From: Rhodospirillaceae bacterium
GTDB lineage: Bacteria > Pseudomonadota > Alphaproteobacteria > Rhodospirillales > Casp-alpha2
DNA length: 49,800 bases
Reading direction: 5' to 3'
Assembly: GCA_018665815.1 (NCBI GenBank)
Contig: JABJBP010000037.1
Coordinates: forward strand, 1-49,800
Shown: positions 40,368-48,905 of the stretch, in pieces
Layout of the letters: each line of letters begins with the position of its first letter
How positions within the stretch are numbered: the first letter of the stretch is position 1
Program-made: the position numbers and the translations under genes
Notes under the pieces: model-generated
The model's input: the letters and a program-made list of their open reading frames with translations, nothing else
Told to the model about the DNA's origin: nothing
The model's database searches: none

Positions 40368-41867
40368 CTACTTCGCCTTATATTCATGCCCCAGCGGCAA
40401 CAACCGCACCCCTTCGCGCAAGTACTTATACGGATAGACGCGCGGATCGACGATGTGGGCGCCCGCCGTCAGCGCCACCAGTGTTTTCTCAGCAATGGGG
40501 TCAAAGTCGGCGCGGAAGTGGCAGGTGCTTTTGAGCGCCAGGATTTTTTGTTCAGAGGGCTCGATGCCAATGTGTTTGAAGATATCCTGGTCGTAGGCCT
40601 GCATGCGGCGGCTGGCGACGAGGATGGAAATCCCGTCGATTTTTATCACCGCCGTCGGGCCCAAATTCACCTTCCGCCCGGGGATGCTTTTGCCCGTCGT
40701 GGTGAACTGGCCGTCGCTCAAATGCGTAACCGTAAACGTGCCGTGGAAAGGTTTGTCACCTTCGATATCGTGCTTGCCACCGAGATCAATGGTGATGTCG
40801 GCGCCGATCCCCGCCGCGTGGGCGGCTTCGGCGGCCGCCGTGTCCCACATGACACACATGGCGACGCCTTCGGCGCCCAACCGGTGCAGGCTTTCCAGCA
40901 ATCCCGTGGTGTCGCAAGTCCCGCCGCAACCGGGGTTGTCTTGCGTATCAGCGATGACCACGGGTTTTGCGGCGCCGGCGGCGATCTCCATGGCTTGGGT
41001 GACGGCTTCGTCGGCATCCAATAGTGGCTCGGCGAACTCGGCTTCGCGTTCCAAGATCATCGCTTCCAACATATCGGCGGCCTTGTCGGCGGCTTCTTGG
41101 GTATAAGCATGACACACCACGGCGGGCCCGCATTCGGCCAGATCGGACGGCGGGAACCCGGCGCCATAGGAAAGGTTCAACACGTCGCCGCCTTCCGTCG
41201 CGACCGAGGCCTCGACAATCCCTTTGGTGGGCTCGACCAACGTGCATTGGAAATTCAGCGGCAGCAGGAACGGAATACGGCGGATGGTTTTGAATTTCGG
41301 CGCGCCTTCCTTGAGCACGCGCTCCAACAGCACCGCCGAGCGCCCGCCCGTGTGTTGGCGGTCGATGTGCGGATAGGTCAGATAGATCGCCATGCCGTCG
41401 CAGTGCTCGACCATCTGCTCGGTCAGATTGACGTGATAATCCAGTGTGATGACGATGGGGATATCCGGCCCGACGGTCGCCCGGACCCGGCGCAGCATCT
41501 CGCCCTCGGCATCGGGAAAGCTTTCCGCGCACATGGCGCCGTGCAGTTCCACATAGACCGCGTCGACGGGCATGGCTTGCGAAAGCATGCCGACGAACTC
41601 GCCGACGATGCGCTCATAGCATTCATCCGTGATATACCCCCCTGCCCCGGCGTGGCCCCAGATCAGCGGCACCAATTCATGAGACGGATCAATTTCGTCC
41701 AAGAACCCGGCCATGCCGAACGGCGTGCCCCGGGTCCGCTCAATGACCTCTTCGCGCCTCGCCAACGGCGGAAATTCGCCACCCTTGGCGTAATATTCGT
41801 AATCCGTCCGCATATCGACGAAGCAATTCGTCTCGTGCAGGAAACCGCCGATTGCAATGCGTGCCAT
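40368..41867 (-). CDS. M81-family metallopeptidase (MlrC/microcystinase C-like)
   Basis: 499-residue protein of the M81 family. The N-terminal domain has R-I-A-I-G-G-F-L-H-E-T-N-C-F (3-16), V-E-L-H-G-A-M-C-A-E (~105-114), T-L-D-Y-H-V-N-L-T (~140-148, metal-ligand Asp/His) and Y-L-T-Y-P-H-I-D-R-Q-H-T-G (~160-172, further ligands). The MlrC C-terminal domain has V-I-A-D-T-Q-D-N-P-G-C-G-G (~304-316) and L-G-P-T-A-V-I-K-I-D-G-I. MlrC cleaves linear microcystin; most bacterial M81 proteins have unknown amide substrates and sit near transporters, none of which is present. Cytosolic. ATG has GAGGAGTGACC upstream. Confidence 0.9.
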   Translation of the reverse strand: MARIAIGGFLHETNCFVDMRTDYEYYAKGGEFPPLARREEVIERTRGTPFGMAGFLDEIDPSHELVPLIWGHAGAGGYITDECYERIVGEFVGMLSQAMPVDAVYVELHGAMCAESFPDAEGEMLRRVRATVGPDIPIVITLDYHVNLTEQMVEHCDGMAIYLTYPHIDRQHTGGRSAVLLERVLKEGAPKFKTIRRIPFLLPLNFQCTLVEPTKGIVEASVATEGGDVLNLSYGAGFPPSDLAECGPAVVCHAYTQEAADKAADMLEAMILEREAEFAEPLLDADEAVTQAMEIAAGAAKPVVIADTQDNPGCGGTCDTTGLLESLHRLGAEGVAMCVMWDTAAAEAAHAAGIGADITIDLGGKHDIEGDKPFHGTFTVTHLSDGQFTTTGKSIPGRKVNLGPTAVIKIDGISILVASRRMQAYDQDIFKHIGIEPSEQKILALKSTCHFRADFDPIAEKTLVALTAGAHIVDPRVYPYKYLREGVRLLPLGHEYKAK

Positions 41868-42240
41868 TGGTCACTCCTCGTTTAGGGCAGGCAAAGGTTA
41901 GCATGTTTGGGAAGATGTGAAAGTTGGACGCACCATCTGAGATCGCGCCCCCGTTGCGATCAGTGGACAGGGCTGGGTAAAAATTTCAAAAGACGAGTGG
42001 ACCCGTCAGGCGTGAACGGGAATGAAGTCGGCCCTGGTCCCGATCCGGAACATAATTCTTACGCGATGGCAGGACCGTCAATAGCCATAAGCTGCTGGAC
42101 GTCGCAACCATGACTATGCATTCCGTCATCATAGGCAGCAGACAGCCTGAGCCGACCGCAAGGTTCATTCTGTCTAAGAAACCTTGAAATCAAACCGCCT
42201 CATCGGATGAATGTAGAAACAGTAATTTTCGCGTGTAGAT
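41868..42240. other. 373-bp gap without a recognisable gene
   Basis: Lies upstream of the M81 gene and downstream of the LamG-like gene, so it must hold the M81 promoter. Short frames in all six readings lack ribosome sites or protein-like composition. No repeat, hairpin with T-tract or tRNA is visible. Confidence 0.5.
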
Positions 42241-42882
42241 CTATTGCGTTTTTTTACCCTTCAACGGGGGCCGGCTGACGGTTTTCGTCGCGTTCATCTC
42301 TTTAATGATCGCAAGGGCATTCAGGTTTTTCTTGTATAACCGGACGTTACGGAGCCTCGCCGCCGCAGGCAAATTCCAGGGCGATCCCGAATAGACCTGC
42401 GCAGTATTCGGCTTGAGAAGAGGCCCGATCTTGCACGTGTTGTCCAATTTTCCGTTCACATAGACCTGGGCGGTACCCTTGGCCACTTGGATGAACACAT
42501 GGGACCATCGCTTCAACGCCAGTGCAGCGTTTGGATCACAACCGTCATTAAAATTCCGCTGCGTGGCCATCCGAAAATGGATCCGAGTCAAACCGGGATA
42601 AAACAATGCGGCGGGACCCCGTTCGTTGTTTTGGCGTCCTTCGTGGAGGATCGATGACCATTTCGACACGGTCTTTACCGGCAATATCCAAAACCCAAGA
42701 CCATATGCTGCCCCGGTGCTCACCGTGTTGGCCTTGGCGATGATCTGGTTTTTTTTCAGAGAATATTCCGATGGTCCCAATTTCACATAGTACTTGCTCG
42801 ATAGCGGGCCGCCCTTGGCGGCCACGGGCGTTGACGCAGCGACAAACGATGCCGCAAGTACGGTTGCCAATAATACTTTCAT
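42241..42882 (-). CDS. Secreted LamG/concanavalin A-like protein
   Basis: 213 residues with a signal peptide (M-K-V-L-L-A-T-V-L-A-A-S-F-V-A-A-S-T-P-V-A-A, cleavage near A-A-K). The mature chain reads as one LamG-like jelly roll: Y-G-L-G-F-W-I-L-P-V-K-T (~58-69, with the usual W in the first strand), S-S-I-L-H-E-G, F-Y-P-G-L-T-R-I-H-F-R-M-A-T (~95-108), K-R-W-S-H-V-F-I-Q-V (~125-134) and T-A-Q-V-Y-V-N-G-K-L-D (~138-148), the W-x-H-V ... V-Y-V-N-G pattern of the family. A Cys pair (about residues 115 and 150) may form a disulfide. A carbohydrate- or surface-binding role is likely. Start chosen for the signal peptide and GGAG at 5 nt. Confidence 0.72.
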   Translation of the reverse strand: MKVLLATVLAASFVAASTPVAAKGGPLSSKYYVKLGPSEYSLKKNQIIAKANTVSTGAAYGLGFWILPVKTVSKWSSILHEGRQNNERGPAALFYPGLTRIHFRMATQRNFNDGCDPNAALALKRWSHVFIQVAKGTAQVYVNGKLDNTCKIGPLLKPNTAQVYSGSPWNLPAAARLRNVRLYKKNLNALAIIKEMNATKTVSRPPLKGKKTQ

Positions 42883-43532
42883 AAGTTCTCCAATCCCCGG
42901 TTCCCCACCGGTCAATTCGTTATAAACATCGCCCAGGGGCGCCACGCTCAACGACAGTTACAAAGTCTTATACGACTTTATATCGGACACCGTCTCCGGG
43001 AAACTTACTTCATCCAATTGGCAACAATGGCGTGCAAAAAAGTTCACACTGGAACGCGGCACATTGTTCGCCCGGCGCACGAAGACGCATGAAGCCAGTT
43101 TTATTAAGCGGTATTCGGTCTCATGAAATAAGACTGTTTCAATGGTCCTTCAATCGGATGTACCGGCCGTTTACCTGGCACGTTACTGAGCCCCCCTTGT
43201 TCGAGTTGGGTTTATTTAAGACCTATTGTGACGGCTGGATTAACCTCCGGATTACGGCTCACTGCGGCCCGCCCCATTCCTCTTTTCAAACCCAAAGATA
43301 CGCCGCTCGTCTTCTGAATTTTCACCGGGCTGGTCTGGCCGGGAATCTAGGCCCCCAATATCTCAATTGTATTTTCGGCTTACAGCTACGCGGCATTAGC
43401 CGACCTCCCTCCGGGGGATAATCTGGGCTTACGCCGTCCCACGGGGCCGACGGTCCCAGAACATTGTCGAAGGATGTGAAAGCGCGCTGACGCCAACCGC
43501 GCCATCCCGTCCGCGCTAGAGACTGAAATTCG
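42883..43532. other. 650-bp gap without a recognised gene
   Basis: Open frames exist on both strands (43032-43421 plus, 43322-43585 minus), but neither has a ribosome site or a recognisable motif, and they contradict each other. Base composition is not unusual. No clear repeats. It could hold a decayed gene or an RNA; nothing can be supported from the sequence. Confidence 0.45.
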
Positions 43533-44417
43533 CTAGGATTTTTCTTCCCCCTGCTGCGACGCAAAAATAGACCGATACGGCCCACTCCTCAGTGGCGGCA
43601 ACCGGCAGGGCTCCGGATCAATATCCGGGAACTCCGGATGCCTACCGCGCACCACAATCCCGTTCATGTCGCTCTTTTGGTTATACGGCATGATCGGTAG
43701 GCAGTCGGCAGCGGAATACGCGAACAGCAAGAACGGGCGGGGCTGGGTCGGATGCGTGTTGGGTTTCGAGCCATGCACCATGCGGCAATGATGCACGGTG
43801 ACGGTGCCGGCCGGGCCCTTGAGGTAATCGGCGGCGCCCAGGTCCAGCCCCGCCGCGTCGTCTTCACCGATGAAGCCCTGCCAGTCGCCTTTGTCGGAAT
43901 AATGATCATAGACCGGGCCTTGATGGCTGCCCGGCAGCACCCCCATGGGGCCCATTTCTTCTGTTATATCGGCCAGCGCCAGACCGATGGTCAGCACGTT
44001 GTACGCCGTGTGCGGCCAGAACGGGATGTCCTGGTGCCATTTGACCTCGGCGCCGCCATCGGCCCATTTAAAGTTCAGCTTGCCGTGGTGAAACTTGATA
44101 TCAGGCCCCAATAAATCCTCGGCCAGATCAACAATCGGCCCCGCGCGCGCGAACTCTTCATAGACCGGGTCATGGTCTTGCGGCTTCATCAAACGCCGCA
44201 GGCGCGGGTTCTCCGCCGTGTGGTCGCCTTCCACATCAAACTTGTCGCTATCCGATTCCGTGACATCCCGGCTCTCCTCCACAATCCGCGCCGTCACTGC
44301 CCCCAAACGTTCCAACCAGTCGGCATCCACAAACGACGGCAATGACAGATAGCCCCGGTCATTAAAGAACGCCTTGTCGGCGGTAGTGATGGTTTTCAGC
44401 GGTGATGGGGCGTCCAT
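43533..44417 (-). CDS. Phytanoyl-CoA dioxygenase (PhyH)-family protein
   Basis: 294-residue non-haem Fe(II)/2-oxoglutarate oxygenase. Iron site: H-Q-D in V-K-W-H-Q-D-I-P-F-W-P-H (~127-138) and the distal His in R-M-V-H-G-S-K-P-N (~212-220), with an Arg-containing strand (T-Q-P-R-P-F-L-L-F-A-Y) for 2-oxoglutarate. N-terminal F-F-N-D-R-G-Y-L-S-L-P-S-F (~17-29) is the usual PhyH opening. Other features: G-P-M-G-V-L-P-G-S-H-Q-G-P (~158-170). Such enzymes hydroxylate fatty acyl-CoAs, ectoine, phosphonates or aminoethylphosphonate; no diagnostic neighbours exist. Start ATG behind AAGGTC. Stands alone. Confidence 0.85.
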   Translation of the reverse strand: MDAPSPLKTITTADKAFFNDRGYLSLPSFVDADWLERLGAVTARIVEESRDVTESDSDKFDVEGDHTAENPRLRRLMKPQDHDPVYEEFARAGPIVDLAEDLLGPDIKFHHGKLNFKWADGGAEVKWHQDIPFWPHTAYNVLTIGLALADITEEMGPMGVLPGSHQGPVYDHYSDKGDWQGFIGEDDAAGLDLGAADYLKGPAGTVTVHHCRMVHGSKPNTHPTQPRPFLLFAYSAADCLPIMPYNQKSDMNGIVVRGRHPEFPDIDPEPCRLPPLRSGPYRSIFASQQGEEKS

Positions 44418-44973
44418 GGGGTGACCTTCGGGTTATCTGCATTCAAATCCAATTTTGGATTAAATCACAGAGCGGCAGCGAAATACAAAACCCTCAAAGA
44501 AAAAACTGATTTGTCTGCTGTGCCCTCTTGCGTACAAGGAAAATACACCTATGTCATTTTTACCCCTTCGGGTACCCGGCGCTGGATTTTTGGCGTTACC
44601 CGAGGGACCAGGGCGCATCGGCGCTTTGACATTGTGAAGAAGGCCCGTGGCCGGTGGTTTTTGGCGGCGGGCGCCTTGGGGACTGATGGCGCGGTCGCGG
44701 TGTTGGGCTTTGGGGTGAAAGAGAACGATGGCGGCAGGCTCAAATCGCGCCCAGGCCGGGCATCGGTGGTTCCGTGCGCGTTGCCGTGACGATGGGGCAG
44801 CATCGAAAAAGACTACTCGATGGCGACTAATGGATACTCAGGTGTTCAAACGGTATCCATATTACAGCATTGAAAACAAATGATAGTTCTTGAAAAATGA
44901 CCACTATTGTCTACCGATAACCACGATTGCGTACCTTCTGTTCAGGCGGGCCTTCGCGCGAGGTTAGCGGTGT
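44418..44973. other. 556-bp gap without a recognised gene
   Basis: A 122-codon plus-strand frame (44421-44789) and an 84-codon minus-strand frame overlap here, but neither resembles a protein family or has a good ribosome site. An imperfect 10-bp inverted repeat (CCTTCGGGTA 44565-44574, TACCCGAGGG 44597-44606) is the only structure noticed. The last 130 bp are AT-rich. Confidence 0.45.
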
Positions 44974-45570
44974 TCAGAAATTTCGAAAATGCTGATCCGT
45001 GTAGACCGCCAGTTGATCCAAACAATCTTCGACGGATAGCGTTGCCGTACCCAGAATTTGCTCGGGCGTCGCGGGGACTTCATAAGGCGCGTCGATGCCG
45101 GTGAAATCCTTGATCTCGCCGGCTCTGGCTTGGCGGTAACGGCCACGGGTGTCGCGGGCCTCGCAAATCTCCAGGGGCGCGGAGAGATAGATTTCATGAA
45201 AATTTTCACCAGCTGCTGCGCGCGCTTCAGCGCGGTCTTTGGCATAGGGTGAGATAAACCCGGTGATGACGACGAGCCCAGCCCGTGCCATGACGGCGGC
45301 AAGCTCGCCAGCGCGGCGGATGTTTTCGCGGCGGTCTTCGCGGCTATAGCCGAGATCGGCGTTGAGGCCCTGGCGCAGACGCGCGCTGTCAAAGGCGTAG
45401 ACTTCATAACCGGCGTCGAACAGGCGCGATTCCAAACCATAGGCCAGCGTCGATTTGCCGGACGCCGGCAGGCCGGTGAGCCAGAGCACGCCGCCCCGGT
45501 GTTCTTGGCGGCGCCAGCGCTCGGTTTGATCGATGAGGTGCGGCACACGGGTGACGTTGCTGGATTTCAT
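44974..45570 (-). CDS. cysC: Adenylylsulfate kinase (APS kinase)
   Basis: 198-residue kinase that phosphorylates APS to PAPS. P-loop G-L-P-A-S-G-K-S-T (~30-38), then R-L-R-Q-G-L-N-A-D-L-G-Y-S (~64-76), E-N-I-R-R-A-G-E-L-A (~82-91), the lid I-S-P-Y-A-K-D-R-A (~107-115), and K-D-F-T-G-I-D-A-P-Y-E (~155-165). The D-G-D-N that normally precedes the conserved Arg is D-S-A-R here, so one acidic residue of the active-site loop is missing. It lies apart from sat and is divergent from a phosphodiesterase gene (64 bp between starts). Start ATG at 45570 avoids overlap; an ATG 36 bp upstream is possible. A role in assimilation or sulfation is likely alongside dissimilatory Apr/Sat. Confidence 0.9.
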   Translation of the reverse strand: MKSSNVTRVPHLIDQTERWRRQEHRGGVLWLTGLPASGKSTLAYGLESRLFDAGYEVYAFDSARLRQGLNADLGYSREDRRENIRRAGELAAVMARAGLVVITGFISPYAKDRAEARAAAGENFHEIYLSAPLEICEARDTRGRYRQARAGEIKDFTGIDAPYEVPATPEQILGTATLSVEDCLDQLAVYTDQHFRNF

Positions 45571-45634
45571 GGCGATGGTGTATAAGCAACAGGCGTTTTT
45601 GTCCATTAAGGATCATGCAGGGATCGCGCCCCAT

Positions 45635-46432
45635 ATGCGGATTGCACAACTCACCGACACACATCTGACGACGCCGGAAAGCGACGCCGAACACGCGCCC
45701 GGTCGCGCCGATGACTTGGCCCGCGCGGTTGAGGCGGTCAACGCGTTGGAGTTGGAGGTGGACGTGGTCATTCACACCGGTGATATGACGCAGACGGCCG
45801 TGGACGCGGAATACAATCTCGCCCGCGAAATTCTGGATGGCTTAAATGCGCCGCTCTATGTGGTGCCGGGAAACCGCGATTCACGCGGCGGATTGCGCAG
45901 CACCTTCGGGCCCGACGGCTATATGGGCGGCCAGGGCGATGATCCGGTCATGTATGTGATCAATGACCATGCGGTCCGCCTCATCGGATTTGATACGCAA
46001 TCCTCAACATCCATGCTGGCGAACCTGTGTGCCGACCGGCTGGGTTGGCTGGACGCCGCGCTGGCGGACTGTTCCAATGAGCCTGTGGCCGTGATGATGC
46101 ATCATCCGCCGATCTGGGTGAAAGCATCGACGGTGAAGCCGTTTAATTTTGAGACCCAGGAAGACGCCGATGCGCTGGAAGGCGTGATTGCCAAGCATGA
46201 CGTGGCGCGGGTTTTCTGCGGGCATTCCCACCGGGCGTATGGGGATGATTTCGGCGGCACCGAATGCACCACGGTGCCCTCGCTGGCGACCGATCTGCGC
46301 CAGGGTGATTACCCTGATGCGATGGGCGCCAGCGTAGTGTTTCAAGTGCATGAATATAGCCCGGAGGGGCGGTTCCAGAGCCAGTCGCACGTGGCCGGAG
46401 CAAAAGCAGGACACCAGGTCGCGGCGGCCTGA
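45635..46432 (+). CDS. CpdA-like class III cyclic-nucleotide phosphodiesterase
   Basis: 265-residue calcineurin-like metallophosphoesterase. All metal-binding motifs are present: D-T-H (8-10, in Q-L-T-D-T-H), H-T-G-D-M-T (~47-52), V-P-G-N-R-D (~76-81, G-N-H usually, with Arg here), M-H-H-P-P (~157-161) and G-H-S-H (~195-198). This order and length match CpdA/Rv0805-type enzymes, which hydrolyse cAMP and other phosphodiesters. A cyclase-like gene occurs at 18 kb. The G-N-R-D variant is common in the class III branch. The ATG chosen has GCAGGGA upstream and gives the typical M-R-I-A-Q-L-T-D start. Cytosolic. Confidence 0.85.
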   Translation: MRIAQLTDTHLTTPESDAEHAPGRADDLARAVEAVNALELEVDVVIHTGDMTQTAVDAEYNLAREILDGLNAPLYVVPGNRDSRGGLRSTFGPDGYMGGQGDDPVMYVINDHAVRLIGFDTQSSTSMLANLCADRLGWLDAALADCSNEPVAVMMHHPPIWVKASTVKPFNFETQEDADALEGVIAKHDVARVFCGHSHRAYGDDFGGTECTTVPSLATDLRQGDYPDAMGASVVFQVHEYSPEGRFQSQSHVAGAKAGHQVAAA

Positions 46433-46476
46433 GAATTTAGAGCATTGAAATTGAGAGAGACCAGAGGAGAAGAAAC

Positions 46477-47247
46477 GTGAGCGTTGTTGAAATGAAGCGA
46501 GACATGAGCGAGGCCGAATGGCAGACCCGGGTGGATCTGGCGGCGCTATACCGGCTGATCCATCATTACGGTTGGTCGGATTTGTTCGGCACCCACATCT
46601 CGGCGCGCATTCCCGATCAGCCCGATATGTTTTTGCTGAACCCTTATGGGTATCTGTTCGAGGAAATCACCGCGTCGATGCTGGTCAAGGTTGACGAGGA
46701 CGGACACACGTTTCATGAGAGCGATCACGGCATCAACCCGGCCGGTTTCACCATCCATTCCGCCGTCCATATGGCAAAGCCCGACATCAATTGGGTGGTC
46801 CACACGCACACCGCAGCGGGCACCGGCGTGGCGACGCAGAAAGACGGCATTTTGCCGCTGACCCAGCATTCCTTGGTGGTGATATCGCACACCGGCTATC
46901 ACGACTATGAAGGCATCGCCACCGACTTAGACGAACGTGAGCGCCTGGCTCGCGATCTCGGCGACAACAAGGTGTTGGTGCTGCGCAATCACGGTTTGCT
47001 CACCGTCGGTGCGACGCCCGGCGAGGTGTTCATGTGGATGTACCGCGCCGAGCGCGCGTGCCGTATGCAGTTGGCCGTCCAACAAGCCGGCGCCGAACTC
47101 ATCCAAGTCCCCGAAGACGTTCAGCAGGCGACATTTGATCGCAACAAATTCAACAATTCCGACAAGGGTTTTCGAACCATCGGCAAAGTTGAATGGCCAG
47201 GCTTGCTGCGCCAGTTGGACCGGATCGATCCAAGCTATAAGACCTGA
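46477..47247 (+). CDS. Class II aldolase/adducin-family protein
   Basis: 256-residue protein of the class II aldolase/adducin family. Features: Y-R-L-I-H-H-Y-G-W-S-D-L-F-G-T-H-I-S (~25-42), F-L-L-N-P-Y-G (~52-58), the zinc ligands in W-V-V-H-T-H-T (~107-113) and a later R-N-H-G-L-L-T-V-G (~170-178). The acid residue that usually acts as base in sugar-phosphate aldolases (E near residue 73) is less clear; many homologues in this longer (~250 aa) branch have unknown substrates. Start is a GTG behind GGAGAAG. It lies 44 bp after the phosphodiesterase and may be co-transcribed, then a bidirectional terminator. Confidence 0.88.
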   Translation: MSVVEMKRDMSEAEWQTRVDLAALYRLIHHYGWSDLFGTHISARIPDQPDMFLLNPYGYLFEEITASMLVKVDEDGHTFHESDHGINPAGFTIHSAVHMAKPDINWVVHTHTAAGTGVATQKDGILPLTQHSLVVISHTGYHDYEGIATDLDERERLARDLGDNKVLVLRNHGLLTVGATPGEVFMWMYRAERACRMQLAVQQAGAELIQVPEDVQQATFDRNKFNNSDKGFRTIGKVEWPGLLRQLDRIDPSYKT

Positions 47248-47301
47248 TTGCAAGTGCCGTGGGTGTTGCAGCATTGGGCAGCACAAGAACTTCAGGCAAA
47301 A

Positions 47302-47340
47302 AAATGGAGTTAATGAGTAATCTACTCAATAACTCCATTT
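47302..47340. terminator. Bidirectional terminator between aldolase and tRNA-Ser
   Basis: Stem AAATGGAGTTA/TAACTCCATTT (11 bp) with an inner TGAGTA/TACTCA (6 bp). On the minus strand it is followed by TTTTTTGCC, so it ends the tRNA transcript; on the plus strand a short TTT follows, serving the aldolase gene. Confidence 0.75.
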
Positions 47341-47359
47341 GCCCCGAGGGGCGAAATTC

Positions 47360-47449
47360 TGGCGGACGGGGTGGGATTCGAACCCACGAAGGGCGTTAAC
47401 CCTTACTCCCTTAGCAGGGGAGCGCCTTCAGCCACTCGGCCACCCATCC
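47360..47449 (-). tRNA. tRNA-Ser (anticodon GCU)
   Basis: Minus strand, 90 nt including an encoded CCA. Acceptor GGATGGG pairs with CCCGTCC with one U-G pair. D-arm TGGCCGAGTGGC; anticodon loop CTGCTAA gives GCU, reading AGC/AGU. A long variable arm (AAGGGTTAACGCCCTT) marks a type II tRNA. T-arm GTGGGTTCGAATCCCAC, discriminator G as expected for serine. A terminator follows at 47302-47340. Confidence 0.97.
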
Positions 47450-47521
47450 GCATCGCGTGACGGCCCAAATGATCGTGGACGCCGCCCGCTAGGCACTACA
47501 TAGCCGCCTGTAACCGGCGGA

Positions 47522-47791
47522 TCAACCCGCTTCGCCGTCGGTGCCGGTATTGCGCTGTTCGGCACCGTCGCGGAAGGTTCGGCTGATTTTCAACAGCGGC
47601 GCGCCGCCCGGCCCATCAGTATCGACAATCGCCGGGATCTTATTATTTGGGCTGATCTTCAAAAAATCCGGCTCGTGTTGCTGACCATCGCGGATGGAAA
47701 CTTCATGCACCGTGTAGTCGAGGCCAACTTCCTCCAGCATAATGGAGACTTTGCGACCGTTCGGTGTACCCCAGGTATATAGTTCAATCAC
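47522..47791 (-). pseudogene. Truncated glutathione S-transferase (N-terminal domain only)
   Basis: 89 residues. The first ~65 are a normal YghU/YfcG-type GST thioredoxin domain: [18 protein letters not shown] (5-22), [12 protein letters not shown] (~46-57) and D-G-P-G-G-A-P-L. Homologues then continue S-L-F-E-S-G-A-I-L; here the sequence turns into unrelated [10 protein letters not shown] and stops. The whole helical domain (~110 residues) is missing, and the break lies ~140 bp from the 5' end of tRNA-Ser, a common recombination site. None of the three forward frames restores homology, so this is a rearrangement and not a simple frameshift. The start is normal. Confidence 0.6.
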
Positions 47792-47939
47792 GATATCACT
47801 CCATGGCTTCGCGCCGCATGCGCCGGTTTGATCTCACTATACGCACACCATCTGGCGGCGCAATCTTCGAGAGCGGGCCCGCATGGAATGTACGGCGCGA
47901 ATGTGCTGAATGTTTGCATCTCATTGGCTCAAACTAATA

Positions 47940-48836
47940 ATGTATAAGTTTCAACTGATCGAGGAGTTGGTCCTGCCCGACAACGACGCGACGCAAGCGC
48001 TACGCAACGCTGAAGGCGCATTAGAACGCGCCCTGGAGCGCGAACAGCACGAGGTTGAGGAACAGCACCAATGCCTCGCCGAGCTTGCACACGAGATCAA
48101 GACGCCGTTAAACGCGTTGCTCGGCTACGCCCATATGATGTCGGAAGAAATTCACGGCCCTTTGGGGGCGCCGGAATACAAGGATTACACCCGCACAATA
48201 TTTGATGCCGCCACCCATTTACAGAAAATCTGTGAAGGCATTCTCGCCGACGGTAGCGAAGACCGTGGCCCCATGGAAATCGAAGATGTCGGTGTTGGGC
48301 TAATGATCGATGGCGTGGTCCGGATGTTTGCCGGAATAGCTGCGGACCGCAACGTAAAGCTTGGATCGCAGATCGCCGATGCGTTCCCCATACTGCGCAC
48401 CGATGCGCGCAGACTCAATCAAGTATTGATCAATCTTGTATCGAACGCCGTCAAATTCACACCGGGCGGCGGCAGTGTCAGCGTTGAGGCTGATTTCGAT
48501 GGAGCCATCGGTGCGATGATTTTCGTGGTTTCTGATTCCGGCAAAGGTATTGCGCCTGAGCGCCTCAAAAATATTACCCAGCCTTTCGAAAATGGCGCAG
48601 CGACATCGCCGCACGGCGATCAAAGCACCGGGCTTGGCCTTTCCATTGCGGAACGTTTTGCCCGGCAATTAAAAGGTGAGTTACGCATTGCGAGTGAAGA
48701 GAACGTTGGGACGTTTGCATCAGTTTGCTTGCCATTGAATTATGATGCCGATCAGACGCCGGCTGACCACGCGGAGTTTATCGACGCGGCGCACGCAAGT
48801 GTTTCATTCCCGTCTTATTTGTCGAAACGTAAATAA
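47940..48836 (+). CDS. Soluble sensor histidine kinase
   Basis: 298 residues from ATG 47940; an ATG 30 bp upstream is possible. A short N-terminal coiled-coil (~20-45, E-G-A-L-E-R-A-L-E-R-E-Q-H-E-V-E) leads to a HisKA domain with L-A-E-L-A-H-E-I-K-T-P-L-N-A-L (phospho-acceptor His51), then the HATPase: N box L-I-N-L-V-S-N-A-V-K-F (~165-175), G1 D-S-G-K-G-I (~200-205), G2 T-G-L-G-L-S-I (~231-237). No membrane or PAS domain, so the signal is cytosolic or comes by protein contact. No response regulator is adjacent. The ~40-residue tail is uncharacterised. Confidence 0.9.
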   Translation: MYKFQLIEELVLPDNDATQALRNAEGALERALEREQHEVEEQHQCLAELAHEIKTPLNALLGYAHMMSEEIHGPLGAPEYKDYTRTIFDAATHLQKICEGILADGSEDRGPMEIEDVGVGLMIDGVVRMFAGIAADRNVKLGSQIADAFPILRTDARRLNQVLINLVSNAVKFTPGGGSVSVEADFDGAIGAMIFVVSDSGKGIAPERLKNITQPFENGAATSPHGDQSTGLGLSIAERFARQLKGELRIASEENVGTFASVCLPLNYDADQTPADHAEFIDAAHASVSFPSYLSKRK

Positions 48837-48905
48837 GCCGGCCATTAACGATAAATTTGGCCCGCCTGAGGTAGGATGGTGCCGTATCCATTGAGGAGGT
48901 TCATC

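Noticed and set aside
43032-43421. 129-codon plus-strand frame
   Set aside because: No ribosome site, no recognisable motif, and overlapped by an equally open minus-strand frame.
44421-44789. 122-codon plus-strand frame with T-P-S-G-T-R-R-W
   Set aside because: No homology recognised; composition unlike neighbouring genes and contradictory antisense frame.
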